A DNA stretch of 64,000 bases from Hyphomicrobiales bacterium (GCA_002401155.1 NVSG01000001.1:769707-833706); one strand, 5' to 3'; shown: positions 37,568 to 47,854, numbered from the stretch's first letter. Notes: generated by a model from the sequence alone, not told the origin. Program-made: numbers and translations.

Positions 37568-38452
37568 ATGGCGCGCAATACAGACCTGATACTAACCGCA
37601 ATCGCACCAGCAATTTGGGGCAGCACTTATCTGGTAACCACCGAATTTCTGCCCGATGGTTATCCGCTAACCATCTCCCTGCTGCGCGCCCTACCTGCGG
37701 GCTTTCTGCTATTATTATTGGTCCGAAAACTACCTTCCAGCGCAGTCATGTGGCTCAAAACATTCATTCTGGGCGCGTTCAATTTCTCGATTTTCTGGTG
37801 GTTGATATTCGTTGCGGCTTATCGGTTACCGGGAGGCACCGCTGCAATTCTTGGTGCAATCCAGCCGCTGATCGTCATTTTTCTGGCACGGATGATCCTG
37901 GGTTCCAAAATTTACACCCTTTCCATCATCGCAGCGATCGCAGGCATGCTCGGCGTTGCCCTATTAATCCTGACACCACAGGCGACCCTTGATCCCATCG
38001 GCATCTCGGCAGGCTTAGGAGGCGCTGTATCCATGGCCTGCGGCACGGTTCTAAGCCGCCGCTGGCAGGCCGGGATTTCCCCTTTGACCTTCACCGCATG
38101 GCAGCTCACCGCAGGGGGAATATTATTATTACCTGCAGCCCTGTGGCTGGAGCCAGAATTCCCAACCCTCACCACAACCAACATTATAGGAATCACATAT
38201 TTAGGACTGATCGGCGCGGCCCTCACTTACATCCTCTGGTTCCGGGGCATCGCAAAATTTGAACCATCCATCATCGCCCCACTAGGCTTCCTCGCCCCCG
38301 TGAGCGCAGTCATCTTGGGTTGGATAGTCCTCAATCAAAGCCTCAGCCCACTCCAGTTTTTGGGCGTCACCATCGTGCTAGGCAGCGTCTGGATTGGCCA
38401 GCGCGCAGGACGACCGTCAAATCCGGCCGCCGCGAAAAAGGCAACTGACTAA
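37568..38452 (+). CDS. EamA/DMT family transporter
   Basis: A 294-residue inner-membrane protein with ten hydrophobic segments in two EamA repeats (early IAPAIWGSTYLVTTEFLP; second repeat around GLIGAALTYILWFRGIAKFE). Family members export amino acids, drugs or other metabolites. Control by the divergent MarR protein through the two operators suggests induction by a toxic or aromatic ligand; the substrate is not known. Confidence 0.88.
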   Translation: MARNTDLILTAIAPAIWGSTYLVTTEFLPDGYPLTISLLRALPAGFLLLLLVRKLPSSAVMWLKTFILGAFNFSIFWWLIFVAAYRLPGGTAAILGAIQPLIVIFLARMILGSKIYTLSIIAAIAGMLGVALLILTPQATLDPIGISAGLGGAVSMACGTVLSRRWQAGISPLTFTAWQLTAGGILLLPAALWLEPEFPTLTTTNIIGITYLGLIGAALTYILWFRGIAKFEPSIIAPLGFLAPVSAVILGWIVLNQSLSPLQFLGVTIVLGSVWIGQRAGRPSNPAAAKKATD

Positions 38453-38509
38453 ACGCCGTCACCCTTCCCCAAAAGGTGGCCAGCCACCCGAAGCCCAAAG
38501 GACGTAGGG

Positions 38510-38599
38510 TGGCGGAGAGACAGGGATTCGAACCCTGGGAACTCGCGAGAGCTCAACGGTTTTCGAGACCGCCCCATTCGACCACTCTGGCACCTCTCC
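38510..38599 (-). tRNA. tRNA-Ser(CGA)
   Basis: The minus strand folds as a class II tRNA of 90 nt with encoded CCA (complement of 38510-38512). The acceptor arm is GGAGAGG (38599-38593) paired with the CTCTCC side, the anticodon loop is CTCGAAA with anticodon CGA, there is a long variable arm (GAGCTCTCGCGAGTTC region), and the T arm contains GGTTCGAATCC. It reads UCG serine codons. Confidence 0.95.
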
Positions 38600-38796
38600 A
38601 AATTTTGTCAAAACCTTTTAGCACAAAAGGCCCCTGACAAGACAAAATTGAATACCACGTTTTCCAAGTTTCGCAATACCAATCTCAAGCCTCCAATTCG
38701 AGGGCTTTTGAACCTACAGCCACCAAGATGAAAGAGGCTGGTTTCCCTCTACCGGTCCTGTTAAAGGAAGATGAACCCGAAACAGAGAGACCTACA

Positions 38797-39549
38797 ATGT
38801 CGAAATTGATGGCCGCCCTTGAAAAAGCCTTCACCAAACTCAGGCGCAAGTCAGTTTCCATCGCTATTTTCAATAAATATGATGGCGTGATCCAGCGCGG
38901 CCCCTTCAAAGGGCTGAAAATCAATGGCAATGCAAATACCTCTCGCGGCACTTTGGGCGGCAAAATACTTGGCGTTTATGAGCCGGAGGTAATGCAGGAA
39001 ATTGTCGATCTTGGCCCGTTTGAGGATGTGGTGAATTTCGGAGCCGCTGACGGGTATTTCTCACTCGGCGTTTTAATTGGCGGTCTGGCCAAGCGATCAA
39101 TCGCCTTCGAGATGACCAAAAAAGGGCGAGAAGCGGTCAAGGATAATGCAGTTCAAAACGGCGTAGCAGAAAATGTCGTCATCCGCGGAATTGCCGATGA
39201 CAGCGTAGGCCCGCAACTAGCAGAATTGCATTACAAACCCGAAACAGGATTGTTGCTGTGCGACATAGAGGGTGCAGAATTTTCTGTCCTGAGCAAAAAG
39301 GTGCTCAATGATTTAAAAGGCACCACCATCATCATCGAATTACACGACAGAATGATGAAAGAAGGGCTTTCCCTGCGCGAGGCACTCATTGCAAGGCTTC
39401 CCAAAGATGCAAAACATAGGATTTTAACCTCAAAACCAACCCAATGGATTGACATCCCCGATATCGAAGCAATGAGCGATAATGACCGCGCATTGATATG
39501 CTCAGAGGGCCGCAAAGTTCTGGGCGAATGGTTGATTGTAACCTATTAG
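38797..39549 (+). CDS. FkbM-like SAM-dependent methyltransferase-fold protein
   Basis: A 250-residue soluble protein. The segment DVVNFGAADGYFSLGVLIGG resembles the SAM-binding glycine loop, and LLLCDIEGAEFSVLS is the D-I-E-G-A-E motif typical of FkbM-type methyltransferases. The acceptor is unknown. The ATG at 38797 is preferred; an in-frame ATG at 38728 has no ribosome site and would start close to the tRNA gene. Confidence 0.65.
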   Translation: MSKLMAALEKAFTKLRRKSVSIAIFNKYDGVIQRGPFKGLKINGNANTSRGTLGGKILGVYEPEVMQEIVDLGPFEDVVNFGAADGYFSLGVLIGGLAKRSIAFEMTKKGREAVKDNAVQNGVAENVVIRGIADDSVGPQLAELHYKPETGLLLCDIEGAEFSVLSKKVLNDLKGTTIIIELHDRMMKEGLSLREALIARLPKDAKHRILTSKPTQWIDIPDIEAMSDNDRALICSEGRKVLGEWLIVTY

Positions 39550-39573
39550 GCCACTTGCCCCCAATCGCCTTAA

Positions 39574-40533
39574 CTAACTAAAAGTATCGCAAGACTCAAT
39601 CCGGCCTGTATCAAAACCGCGCTTAAACCATTTGCGCCTTTGTTCTGATGTGCCGTGGTTGAAACTCTCCGGCACCACATAACCTTGGGTACGGCGCTGA
39701 ATGGTATCATCGCCAATCTGGTTGGCTGCAACCAACGCCTCTTCCAGATCACCCTTTTCGAGCCACCCTTCTCGATTAACGTAATAGCCCCAGACACCGG
39801 CAAAACAATCAGCTTGTAGTTCCACCTTTATCGACATTTTATTGGCCTCAACCTTGCCCATGCGCCGCCGCATCTTGTTGAACTGCGGCAAAATGCCGAG
39901 CACATTTTGTACGTGATGACCAATTTCATGGGTCAGCACATAAGCCTGCGCGAAATCGCCCTTGGCACCAAATTGCTTGGCCAACTGATCATAAAATGAC
40001 AAATCGATATAAGCCTTGCTGTCGCCGGGACAATAAAACGGACCAGATGCTGCAGAAGCAAATCCGCAAGCTGAACGTACCTGCCCTGTGAAAAGCACCA
40101 ATTCAGGCTTGGGATATTTCTTGCCGTAGGATTTGAAAATACCGGTCCATATCTCCTCGGTGGAACCCAAAATGGTCGAAACAAACTGACGCATCTCGTC
40201 CTGTTTGCCACCTGTTCCAGCTTTACGATCAAACTGCGGCGAGGATGTTTTTGGCGTGATGGAAGGTCCTGTTCCTCCACCTATTCCGCCACCGAGGCCA
40301 CCCAACAACGTCAACGGATTAATGCCCAAGAACCAAAGCACCAGACCAATAATTATCATCGTACCAAGGCCAAAACCACCGCCGCCGCGCCGCCGACCGC
40401 CTGTGGGCAATCTTATGCCACCACCAGCTCTGCGCCCACGCCCCATGCCGCTGGGCATACGAAAACCGCCACCGCCGCCACTCCCGCGCACATCTCTGAC
40501 ATTGCTACTTCTGCGACGACCTTTCCAGCGCAT
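39574..40533 (-). CDS. Neutral zinc metallopeptidase, YpfJ family
   Basis: A 319-residue protein. The first 60 residues are rich in Gly and Arg (GRGRRAGGGIRLPTGGRRRGG), followed by a membrane helix (TMIIIGLVLWFLGINPLTLL). The peptidase domain has the zinc motif LTHEIGHHVQN (H-E-x-x-H) and the YpfJ landmarks ACGFASAASGPFYCPGDSKAYIDLSFY. The ATG at 40533 is preceded by GGTGAG. The basic glycine-rich tail should be cytoplasmic, with the peptidase in the periplasm. Substrates are unknown. Confidence 0.85.
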   Translation of the reverse strand: MRWKGRRRSSNVRDVRGSGGGGGFRMPSGMGRGRRAGGGIRLPTGGRRRGGGGFGLGTMIIIGLVLWFLGINPLTLLGGLGGGIGGGTGPSITPKTSSPQFDRKAGTGGKQDEMRQFVSTILGSTEEIWTGIFKSYGKKYPKPELVLFTGQVRSACGFASAASGPFYCPGDSKAYIDLSFYDQLAKQFGAKGDFAQAYVLTHEIGHHVQNVLGILPQFNKMRRRMGKVEANKMSIKVELQADCFAGVWGYYVNREGWLEKGDLEEALVAANQIGDDTIQRRTQGYVVPESFNHGTSEQRRKWFKRGFDTGRIESCDTFS

Positions 40534-40654
40534 GGAATTCTCACCTTCGTTTTTTGGTAAATTTTGGGCCAAAGCCCTCCTCGTTGCGACGTATTTTAAG
40601 CAAAACCGGAAGCAAAGCAAATTGCATTTTGCACTAAAGCCAGATCACAAACAA

Positions 40655-40685
40655 AAAAGGCATCGCAAATATTGCGATGCCTTTT
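40655..40685 (-). terminator. Rho-independent terminator after the 41-codon ORF
   Basis: AAAAGGCATCGCAA (40655-40668) and TTGCGATGCCTTTT (40672-40685) form a 14-bp stem with a 3-nt loop. On the minus strand it ends in a T run, 25 bp after the small ORF stop. The A/T symmetry could let it work in both directions. Confidence 0.85.
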
Positions 40686-40710
40686 GGTTCACGTGGGATA
40701 GTGGGAGGAT

Positions 40711-40836
40711 TTACTTAAAAATCCGCGTCAATTTACGAAAAAATGCAGATATTCCGCAGGAAATCTTCGCGTGATTATGCACGTCAATATAACGTCTGCG
40801 CATAGCCCCTTTTGACAAATAAATATCACCTAACAT
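40711..40836 (-). CDS. Small basic protein, 41 residues, not recognised
   Basis: An ORF of 41 codons starting at ATG 40836, with AAGGA placed 7 nt upstream, a spacing as good as any in the window, and ending TAA at 40711-40713, followed by a strong terminator. The product is basic (nine Lys/Arg, two Asp), with the core MRRRYIDVHNHAKISCG and a C-terminal FFRKLTRIFK that could form an amphipathic helix. I do not recognise it. It is divergent from a small XRE regulator with two direct-repeat operator candidates in the gap. Confidence 0.55.
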   Translation of the reverse strand: MLGDIYLSKGAMRRRYIDVHNHAKISCGISAFFRKLTRIFK

Positions 40837-40888
40837 GCTCTGTTCCTTTTTTTGTTCTTAGTCCCAGCACGGTCTCGAACTGTTATAT

Positions 40889-40946
40889 GCGCACACCGTG
40901 CATATTTGTCAAGAAAAAAGTGCACAAGGTGCATTTTTGTTAAGAA
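40889..40946. promoter_or_regulatory. Two 27-bp direct repeats, candidate XRE operators
   Basis: Copies at 40889-40915 and 40920-40946 match at 22 of 27 positions by my count and are spaced 31 bp apart, about three helical turns. Each has a GCAC-N3-GTGC dyad at its left end and TTTGT(C/T)AAGAA at its right. They lie between the 41-codon ORF and the XRE gene, where an autoregulated repressor would bind. Confidence 0.65.
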
Positions 40947-41031
40947 TGATTCAAATCAGAAATTGCAAAAACTGCAAAACAATGGGAAACACTATTTTCT
41001 AGTAAAGCCTAAAGCAGGGGTAAGGCAGTCT

Positions 41032-41241
41032 ATGACACCTGAACAATTCAAAGCATGGCGCAAAGCCATGAATCTCAAGCAAAAAGATGCATCAGACCAA
41101 TTGGGTCTGAAGAAACGCGTCATTCAATATTATGAAAAAGGGCAGCGTGACGGCAAGGATGTAGAAATCCCGAAAACCGTCGAACTGGCCTGCTACGCTC
41201 TTTCCACAGGCATTAAATCCTATAGCGGTCCCAAAGAATAA
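41032..41241 (+). CDS. Small XRE-type helix-turn-helix regulator
   Basis: A 69-residue protein that is nearly all helix-turn-helix: EQFKAWRKAMNLKQKDASDQL is helix 1-2 (quoted in part as WRKAMNLKQKDASDQLG) and LKKRVIQYYEKGQR the recognition region. The ATG at 41032 follows AAGG by 7 nt and gives a compact domain; the longer frame from 40852 would run through the repeats and has an unconvincing sequence. There is no effector domain, so it probably acts as a simple DNA-bound repressor of itself and of the divergent small ORF. Confidence 0.8.
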   Translation: MTPEQFKAWRKAMNLKQKDASDQLGLKKRVIQYYEKGQRDGKDVEIPKTVELACYALSTGIKSYSGPKE

Positions 41242-41444
41242 GTGCTTCATGCAAATCCACCTAAAAATCAGGGCGCAATTGCCGGGCTTTTCAAACAGAT
41301 TGTGAAAATCGCAAAATAACGCGCCTGCGCCCTTCCATAGCCCGTGCCTTTACCCTATAAGGCCGTTTCAGCCACACAAATAATTTCACACATCCGGGCC
41401 ACTTTTGTCGCCGGGATTTTTTTGCGAGAAAAGACGGATTTTTC

Positions 41445-44400
41445 ATGCCTAAACGTCAGGACATCGATTCAATACTCATCATTGGCGCGGGGCCAATTGT
41501 GATCGGGCAAGCCTGTGAGTTTGATTATTCCGGTACGCAAGCCTGTAAAGCGCTGAAGGCGGAAGGTTACCGGATCATTCTGGTAAACTCCAACCCGGCC
41601 ACCATCATGACCGACCCGGATCTGGCCGATGCCACCTATATCGAACCCATCACCCCGGAAGTCGTCGAAAAAATTATCAAACGCGAACGCGAATCCCGTC
41701 CCAATGATAAGCTGGTGCTGCTGCCTACCATGGGAGGACAAACCGCGCTGAACACCGCTCTTTCGCTAAAGAAGATGGGCACGCTCGATAAATACGACGT
41801 AGAAATGATCGGCGCGGACGCCGCCGCCATCGATAAGGCCGAAGATCGCGACCTCTTCCGCACCGCCATGCACAAAATTGGCCTCGCAACGCCGATCTCG
41901 TCCTTTGTGAATACCACTGAATTGAAAAAGCGTTTTCAGGACGAATTCGATGCAGGGCTAATCGAGGCAAAAGCTTCCGGCACCGAAGATACCTACCGCA
42001 AAGAATGGATGGATGGTGAAACCCTCCGCCTCGAAGAACACCGGCTAACCGCACAAATGCAGGCTCTGAAAGCCAGCCAGAAAACCGGCATGCCCGCCAT
42101 CGTACGACCTTCTTTCACCATGGGCGGACAGGGCGGCGGCATCGCCTATACCCTTGAAGAACTCTACGAATTGGTACTCGGCGGCGTTGAAGCTTCCCCC
42201 ACCAATGAAGTGCTGGTTGAAGAATCTGTTCTCGGCTGGAAAGAATACGAGATGGAAGTCGTTCGCGACAAAGCCGATAACTGCATCATCATTTGTTCGA
42301 TTGAAAACATCGACCCGATGGGCGTCCATACCGGCGACAGCATCACGGTTGCCCCTGCCCTCACCCTGACCGATAAAGAATACCAAATGATGCGGAACGC
42401 TTCGATTGCAGTTCTGCGGGAAATCGGCGTTGAAACCGGTGGCTCCAATGTGCAGTTCGCTGTGAACCCTGCCGATGGCCGCCTCGTCGTGATTGAAATG
42501 AACCCGCGCGTTTCACGCTCATCCGCCTTGGCTTCAAAAGCCACCGGCTTCCCGATTGCCAAGGTCGCAGCCCGCCTCGCAGTCGGCTACACGTTGGACG
42601 AACTCGACAACGACATCACCGGCGGCGCGACACCAGCATCCTTCGAACCATCAATCGATTACGTGGTCACCAAAATCCCGCGCTTTGCATTTGAAAAATT
42701 CACAGCCGCTTCCGATGTGCTGACCACTTCCATGAAATCCGTTGGCGAAGTCATGGCCATTGGCAGAACTTTCCCTGAAAGCCTTCAAAAAGCTTTGCGC
42801 GGCTTAGAGACCGGCCTCGACGGGCTGGACGACATCGAAATTGAAGGCATGGGCGCCGGCGAAGATAAAGCCGCCATCAGGGCAGCTCTCGGAACACCTC
42901 GCCCCGACCGTCTGTTAAAGGTAGCTCAGGCCATGCGCGAAGGCGCATCGCTGAAAACCATCCACGCCTCCTGCAAAATCGACCCATGGTTTCTGGAACA
43001 GATCAAAACCATCGTCGATACCGAAGAGCGCATCAAAGAACACGGTCTTCCAACCGACGAACAAAACATGCGCGCCATCAAAGCGCTGGGCTTTTCCGAT
43101 GCAAGACTTGCAACCCTAACCGGCCAGTCTCAAAGCGAAGTAGCAACGACGCGGCGCGATATGAACGTCCGCCCGGCCTATAAACGCATCGATACATGCG
43201 CCGCTGAATTCGCCTCCCCCACCGCCTATATGTACTCCACCTATGAGGTGCCATTCTGCGGCGAAGTGAGAAGCGAAACGCAAACCTCGTCCCGCGACAA
43301 GGTTATCATTCTGGGCGGCGGACCAAACCGCATCGGTCAGGGCATCGAGTTTGATTATTGCTGCTGCCATGCAGCCTTCGCCCTTGAAGATGCTGGTCTT
43401 GAATCTATCATGATCAACTGTAATCCGGAAACCGTTTCCACCGATTATGACACTTCCGACCGGCTCTATTTCGAACCGCTCACCATCGAAGATGTGATGG
43501 AAGTGATCCATGTGGAAACGGAAGCAGGAACACTCAAAGGCGTCATCGTACAGTTCGGCGGCCAAACACCACTGAACCTTGCCAACGCTTTGGAAGATGC
43601 TGGCGTGCCAATTCTCGGCACCTCGCCTGACGCTATTGATCTGGCAGAAGACCGGGATCGTTTTCAGAAATTGCTGCACAATCTAAATCTGAAACAACCG
43701 AACAATGGCATTGCCAGAAACGCCGAAGAAGCAAAAGCAGCCGTTAACCGCATTGGTTATCCGGTGGTCATTCGTCCATCCTATGTGCTCGGCGGACGCG
43801 GCATGCAAATCGTTCATAACGAAGCCCAGTTCGACCGTTATATCAAGGAAGCCGTAATCGTATCAGGCGACGCACCAGTGCTGATCGACAGCTATTTGCA
43901 GGACGCCATCGAAGTAGACGTCGACTGTCTCTGCGATGGCAAAGACACCTTTGTTTGCGGCATTATGGAACACATCGAAGAAGCCGGCATTCATTCTGGC
44001 GATAGTGCCTGCTCCCTCCCCGCTCATAGCCTGTCAGCCAAAACTCTTGCCGAACTCGAACGCCAGACCCACGAGATGGCACTGGCACTCAATGTTGGCG
44101 GCCTGATGAACGTACAATACGCCATCAAAGGCGATGATATTTACGTGCTGGAAGTTAACCCACGCGCCTCACGTACCGTGCCGTTCGTCGCAAAAACCAT
44201 CGGCGCACCGGTCGCAAAAATTGCAGCCCGCATCATGGCAGGCGCAAGTCTGTCCGAAGCCATGGATGCCTATGGCGGCAAACCGGATATCGCAGGCCTT
44301 AAACACATCGCTGTTAAAGAAGCCGTGTTCCCATTCGCCAGGTTCCCCGGCGTCGATACATTGCTCGGCCCCGAAATGCGTTCCACCGGCGAAGTCATGG

Positions 44401-44864
44401 GACTGAATCATCAATTCCCAATGGCATTTGCAAAATCCCAGCTTGGTGCAGGCATTACCTTGCCCCTGAGCGGCACGGTTTTCATCTCGGTCAAGGATCA
44501 CGACAAGCCGCGCATCCTGCCTGCCGTCAAACGACTGCATAAGCTCGGTTTCAAAATTCTGGCAACCGGCGGCAACCATCGTTTCTTCACCGAGAACGGT
44601 ATTCCCAGCGAGCGCATCAACAAAGTGCTTGAGGGACGCCCTCACGTGGAAGACGCCATTCATAACAAGCAGATACAGCTGTTATTTAATACAACCTCCG
44701 GTGTGAAAGCGATTTCCGATAGCCGCTCTTTGCGTCAAACAGCACTTTTGCAACGCGTTCCTTATTACACGACGATCGCTGGAGCGCTTGCCGCAGCAGA
44801 GGCAATCGAAGCCCTGATTGAAGGTCCAATGACAGTGAAATCGTTGCAAGAATATTTTGCCTAA
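41445..44864 (+). CDS. carB: Carbamoyl-phosphate synthase large subunit
   Basis: A 1139-residue enzyme making carbamoyl phosphate for arginine and pyrimidine synthesis with CarA, which is not in the window. Both ATP-grasp halves are present: [20 protein letters not shown] in the first, [19 protein letters not shown] in the second, each after an NPE/NSNPAT loop. The C-terminal MGS-like regulatory domain has [14 protein letters not shown]. It is about 65 residues longer than the E. coli protein, mainly through an insert after [11 protein letters not shown] (roughly residues 160-215, [18 protein letters not shown]), a feature I know from Hyphomicrobiales CarB. Confidence 0.97.
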   Translation: MPKRQDIDSILIIGAGPIVIGQACEFDYSGTQACKALKAEGYRIILVNSNPATIMTDPDLADATYIEPITPEVVEKIIKRERESRPNDKLVLLPTMGGQTALNTALSLKKMGTLDKYDVEMIGADAAAIDKAEDRDLFRTAMHKIGLATPISSFVNTTELKKRFQDEFDAGLIEAKASGTEDTYRKEWMDGETLRLEEHRLTAQMQALKASQKTGMPAIVRPSFTMGGQGGGIAYTLEELYELVLGGVEASPTNEVLVEESVLGWKEYEMEVVRDKADNCIIICSIENIDPMGVHTGDSITVAPALTLTDKEYQMMRNASIAVLREIGVETGGSNVQFAVNPADGRLVVIEMNPRVSRSSALASKATGFPIAKVAARLAVGYTLDELDNDITGGATPASFEPSIDYVVTKIPRFAFEKFTAASDVLTTSMKSVGEVMAIGRTFPESLQKALRGLETGLDGLDDIEIEGMGAGEDKAAIRAALGTPRPDRLLKVAQAMREGASLKTIHASCKIDPWFLEQIKTIVDTEERIKEHGLPTDEQNMRAIKALGFSDARLATLTGQSQSEVATTRRDMNVRPAYKRIDTCAAEFASPTAYMYSTYEVPFCGEVRSETQTSSRDKVIILGGGPNRIGQGIEFDYCCCHAAFALEDAGLESIMINCNPETVSTDYDTSDRLYFEPLTIEDVMEVIHVETEAGTLKGVIVQFGGQTPLNLANALEDAGVPILGTSPDAIDLAEDRDRFQKLLHNLNLKQPNNGIARNAEEAKAAVNRIGYPVVIRPSYVLGGRGMQIVHNEAQFDRYIKEAVIVSGDAPVLIDSYLQDAIEVDVDCLCDGKDTFVCGIMEHIEEAGIHSGDSACSLPAHSLSAKTLAELERQTHEMALALNVGGLMNVQYAIKGDDIYVLEVNPRASRTVPFVAKTIGAPVAKIAARIMAGASLSEAMDAYGGKPDIAGLKHIAVKEAVFPFARFPGVDTLLGPEMRSTGEVMGLNHQFPMAFAKSQLGAGITLPLSGTVFISVKDHDKPRILPAVKRLHKLGFKILATGGNHRFFTENGIPSERINKVLEGRPHVEDAIHNKQIQLLFNTTSGVKAISDSRSLRQTALLQRVPYYTTIAGALAAAEAIEALIEGPMTVKSLQEYFA

Positions 44865-44954
44865 CCGCCAAATTTGGCAGTTCATGTGCAAACAACAGAA
44901 AATACTGGAATTTTCAGGCATAATCCTGCTATAAAGGCGATTGAAGAAAGTAAT

Positions 44955-44992
44955 ACGGCCACGGAGTTGCATTTCGGAGGCCGTTTTCTTTT
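44955..44992 (+). terminator. Probable terminator between carB and greA
   Basis: ACGGCC (44955-44960) and GGCCGT (44979-44984) can pair around an 18-nt loop, followed by TTTTCTTTT. It lies about 90 nt after the carB stop. The short stem makes this less certain than the other terminators; the rest of the 290-bp gap holds nothing else I can support. Confidence 0.6.
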
Positions 44993-45154
44993 GGTCAAAA
45001 ATTCCAATTGAACATTCAAAAAATGGGATGTTTCACAGTCGTGCACAATCCGAAAAGTGGGAATCGGTTTTCGGATAAATTGTGTGTCAAAACAAACGAA
45101 TAGGCATTGCAAAAGGCAGCTTTCCTCCGCCAAGCAAAGTTTATGGGGTAAACT

Positions 45155-45628
45155 ATGGATAAATTTCCAATGACAGAGGGCGGTCACGCCGATCTCGTCG
45201 CAGAATCAAAACGTCGCCAGTCGGAAGATCGTCCATCGATCATTCGCGATATCTCAGAAGCGCGCGCCCATGGCGATTTGTCGGAAAACGCCGAATATCA
45301 CGCAGCCAAAGAACAGCAAAGCCTGAATGAGGGCCGCATCGCGGAACTGGAAGAGTTGCTGACACTGGCTGAAATCATTGATGTCCAAAGCCTTACCGGC
45401 GACACCGTCAAATTTGGCGCCACAGTGCAAATAGTCAATGAAGACACTGACGAAGAAAAAACCTACCAGATCGTTGGCGATCAGGAAGCTGACGTAAAGA
45501 AGGGGAAAATTTCGATTTCCTCCCCGATTTCCCGCGCCCTGATTGGAAAATCCGAAGGCGACAGCATAGAAGTTGCAGCCCCCGGCGGTGCAAAAGCCTA
45601 CGAAATTCTTTCGGTGAAATTCATCTAA
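45155..45628 (+). CDS. greA: Transcription elongation factor GreA
   Basis: A 157-residue protein with an N-terminal coiled coil and the diagnostic loop [20 protein letters not shown] carrying the two acidic residues that enter the RNA polymerase secondary channel, followed by an FKBP-like domain ([34 protein letters not shown]). It rescues backtracked polymerase by stimulating transcript cleavage. It follows carB and precedes lpcC as in rhizobial genomes. Confidence 0.96.
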   Translation: MDKFPMTEGGHADLVAESKRRQSEDRPSIIRDISEARAHGDLSENAEYHAAKEQQSLNEGRIAELEELLTLAEIIDVQSLTGDTVKFGATVQIVNEDTDEEKTYQIVGDQEADVKKGKISISSPISRALIGKSEGDSIEVAAPGGAKAYEILSVKFI

Positions 45629-45643
45629 AGCAGGACGCTTAAA

Positions 45644-46669
45644 TTGGGAAATGAACTCAAAGTCATAGCGCCCAATTTAAACCGCAGGCTTTCCGGCGTG
45701 ACCTCGACCATTGTTCGGCTGGTCCCGCTACAGGCAAAGACAATCGACATTGTCAGCTTCGGCGTGGGCTTGCCTGACCATACCCCGCGTATGTCGCTGG
45801 GCGCTCTGCTCACGCTGAATACCCCCACCGTCTGGCACGCACGGCGAAACATGGAAATGCTGCTGGGTCTGTTCCTAAAACATATCTTGCGGAAAAAGCT
45901 AAAGCTGCTTTTCACCTCCGCATCCCAGCGCGAGCACAGCGCCTATACCAAATTCCTGATCCGCCAAATGGACAAGATCGTAGCCACCTCCAACGCCGGG
46001 AAAGCCTATCTAAAGGTTCCGGCAAGCGTCGTCTATCACGGCATCAACACCACCGATTTCCAGCCCCCCGCTTCCATTTCCGATGCACGCAAAGCCCTCA
46101 AACTACCGGAATTAAAATTAATCGGCTGTTTCGGCCGCATCCGGGCGCAAAAAGGCACCGATTTATTCGTCGACACCATGTTGGAGATTCTACCAAAACA
46201 TTCCGATTGGGGCGCAGTGATCCTGGGCAGAGCAACCGAACAACACACAGGATTTCTGGCAGAACTAAAAGCAAAAGTAGCGACCGCAGGTCTGGAAGAC
46301 CGCATCCTCTTTGCTGGCGAAGTCCCCGTCGATCAAATAGCCCAATGGTATCAGGCTTTGGATCTATTCGTTGCCCCTCAAAGATGGGAAGGTTTCGGCC
46401 TTACCCCGCTGGAAGCCATGGCCTGCGGCACCCCGGTCGTCGCAACAAAAGTCGGCGCATTCCCGGAATTGATCATCGAAGATAAGACCGGCCATTTGAT
46501 CAACCGCAACAATCTCCCGCAAATGATAGAAGCCGTTGAAAAGCTAATCTCCAACGATAAAAACCGTGCAGAATTTTCCACTCAGAGCCGCACTCATATG
46601 GTCGAAAATTTCGACATTTCAGTCGAAGCGAACAAACTGATCGAAATCTACCGGGAACTGGCCTCCTAG
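45644..46669 (+). CDS. lpcC: Glycosyltransferase family 4, LpcC-like LPS core transferase
   Basis: A 341-residue GT-B enzyme. The N-terminal pattern VIAPNLNRRLSGVTSTIVRL and WHARRNMEMLLG, LLFTSASQREHSAYTKFLIRQMD match what I know of rhizobial LpcC, the mannosyltransferase of the LPS inner core. The C-terminal domain has GCFGRIRAQKGTDLFV and the nucleotide-sugar motif RWEGFGLTPLEAMACGTPVV (in part EGFGLTPLEAMACGTP). The only start is the TTG at 45644, 8 nt after AGGA and 15 nt beyond the greA stop. Its position between greA and trxB supports the name. Confidence 0.85.
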   Translation: MGNELKVIAPNLNRRLSGVTSTIVRLVPLQAKTIDIVSFGVGLPDHTPRMSLGALLTLNTPTVWHARRNMEMLLGLFLKHILRKKLKLLFTSASQREHSAYTKFLIRQMDKIVATSNAGKAYLKVPASVVYHGINTTDFQPPASISDARKALKLPELKLIGCFGRIRAQKGTDLFVDTMLEILPKHSDWGAVILGRATEQHTGFLAELKAKVATAGLEDRILFAGEVPVDQIAQWYQALDLFVAPQRWEGFGLTPLEAMACGTPVVATKVGAFPELIIEDKTGHLINRNNLPQMIEAVEKLISNDKNRAEFSTQSRTHMVENFDISVEANKLIEIYRELAS

Positions 46670-46781
46670 AAGCAAAATATTCCCTCTACTTCCACAGCTT
46701 CTACTTTCCAACCCTTGAAATCTTCCCCTCACAATTGCTATCTAATCATGGAAACAATTTGTAATTTTCAGGACCGCATTC

Positions 46782-47747
46782 ATGGACCCTATTCACACAA
46801 AATGCCTCATCATCGGCTCAGGCCCCGCCGGATATTCCGCCGCAATCTATGCCGCCCGTGCGCTTTTGGAGCCGGTTCTCGTTGCAGGCATTGAGCCGGG
46901 TGGCCAATTGACCATCACAACCGATGTGGAAAATTACCCCGGCTTTGCCGATCCCATTCAAGGACCATGGCTGATGGAACAAATGCTGGCACAAGCCAAA
47001 AACGTTGGCACCAACATCATCAACGATCACATCATGGAAGTTGATCTCGATAGCCGCCCGTTCAAGGCCATCGGTGATTCCGGTCAGGTCTATACCGGCG
47101 ACGCACTGGTCATCTGCACCGGCGCGAAAGCCAAATGGCTTGGCCTTCCGTCCGAAGAAAAATTCATGGGCTTCGGGGTATCTGCCTGCGCCACTTGCGA
47201 TGGCTTCTTCTATAAAGGCAAAGAAGTAGCAGTCATTGGCGGCGGCAACACCGCCGTTGAAGAAGCGCTATACCTCTCCAATCTGGCCTCAAAAGTAACC
47301 CTCATCCACCGCCGCGACGAGTTACGCTCCGAGCGTATTTTGCAGCAACGCCTGTTTGCCAAGAAAAATGTGGAAATCCTGTGGGATAGCGAATTAGCAG
47401 AAGTGGTCGGAACAGACGGTTTCCCGCCATCAGCCAACGGCATAAAAATAAGAAATACCAAAACCGGTGACATCACCGAAATGGACATGGACGGCGTCTT
47501 CATCGCCATCGGCCACGCACCGCAAACAGAACTGTTTGAGGGTAAGTTGAAGAAAAAATCATCGGGCTATTTATGGACTGCACCAGACTCCACCGCCACC
47601 GAAATTCCCGGTGTATTTGCAGCCGGCGACATCACCGATGATATATTCCGTCAGGCGGTAACCGCTGCCGGAATGGGTTGCATGGCAGCATTAGAAGTTG
47701 AAAAATACCTTGCCGAGAGCGAAAATATTAGCGAAGCTGCGGAATAA
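46782..47747 (+). CDS. trxB: Thioredoxin-disulfide reductase
   Basis: A 321-residue FAD/NADPH enzyme that reduces thioredoxin. It has the N-terminal FAD loop IIGSGPAGYSAAIYAAR, GGQLTITTDVENYPGF, the redox-active CATCDG at about residues 138-143, the NADPH loop VIGGGNTAVEEALYL, and the C-terminal GVFAAGDITDDIFRQAVTAAG. The length is standard. It is followed by the LysR gene, as in many Hyphomicrobiales. Confidence 0.96.
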   Translation: MDPIHTKCLIIGSGPAGYSAAIYAARALLEPVLVAGIEPGGQLTITTDVENYPGFADPIQGPWLMEQMLAQAKNVGTNIINDHIMEVDLDSRPFKAIGDSGQVYTGDALVICTGAKAKWLGLPSEEKFMGFGVSACATCDGFFYKGKEVAVIGGGNTAVEEALYLSNLASKVTLIHRRDELRSERILQQRLFAKKNVEILWDSELAEVVGTDGFPPSANGIKIRNTKTGDITEMDMDGVFIAIGHAPQTELFEGKLKKKSSGYLWTAPDSTATEIPGVFAAGDITDDIFRQAVTAAGMGCMAALEVEKYLAESENISEAAE

Positions 47748-47800
47748 CACTTGGAAGTTACTTGTCCTGACGACAATTATATTTCCGATAATAACAATTA

Positions 47801-47840
47801 GGAGGTGAAAACGCCTCCAAACGACGAGGCAGAAACTGCC
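47801..47840 (+). other. Two hairpins in the vtlR leader
   Basis: GGAGGTG (47801-47807) pairs with CGCCTCC (47812-47818) around AAAA, and GGCAG (47828-47832) pairs with CTGCC (47836-47840) around AAA. Both lie 15-55 nt before the LysR start. GCCTCCAA (47813-47820) is perfectly complementary to TTGGAGGC in the second hairpin of the downstream small RNA. A regulatory role is inferred. Confidence 0.45.
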
Positions 47841-47854
47841 CGACGGGGAACATT

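Noticed and set aside
36996-37613. MarR protein starting at 37613
   Set aside because: It would include both operators and overlap the divergent EamA start; the standard MarR N terminus begins at 37484.
38728-38796. Longer N terminus of the FkbM-like protein
   Set aside because: No ribosome site at 38728, and the added residues look unlike a folded or targeting segment.
41242-41444. A riboswitch or attenuator upstream of carB
   Set aside because: Only short imperfect stems are visible and no leader peptide or known riboswitch core is seen.
42045-44663. Long minus-strand reading frames inside carB
   Set aside because: They are antisense shadows of a well-conserved gene, with no ribosome sites or protein-like sequence.
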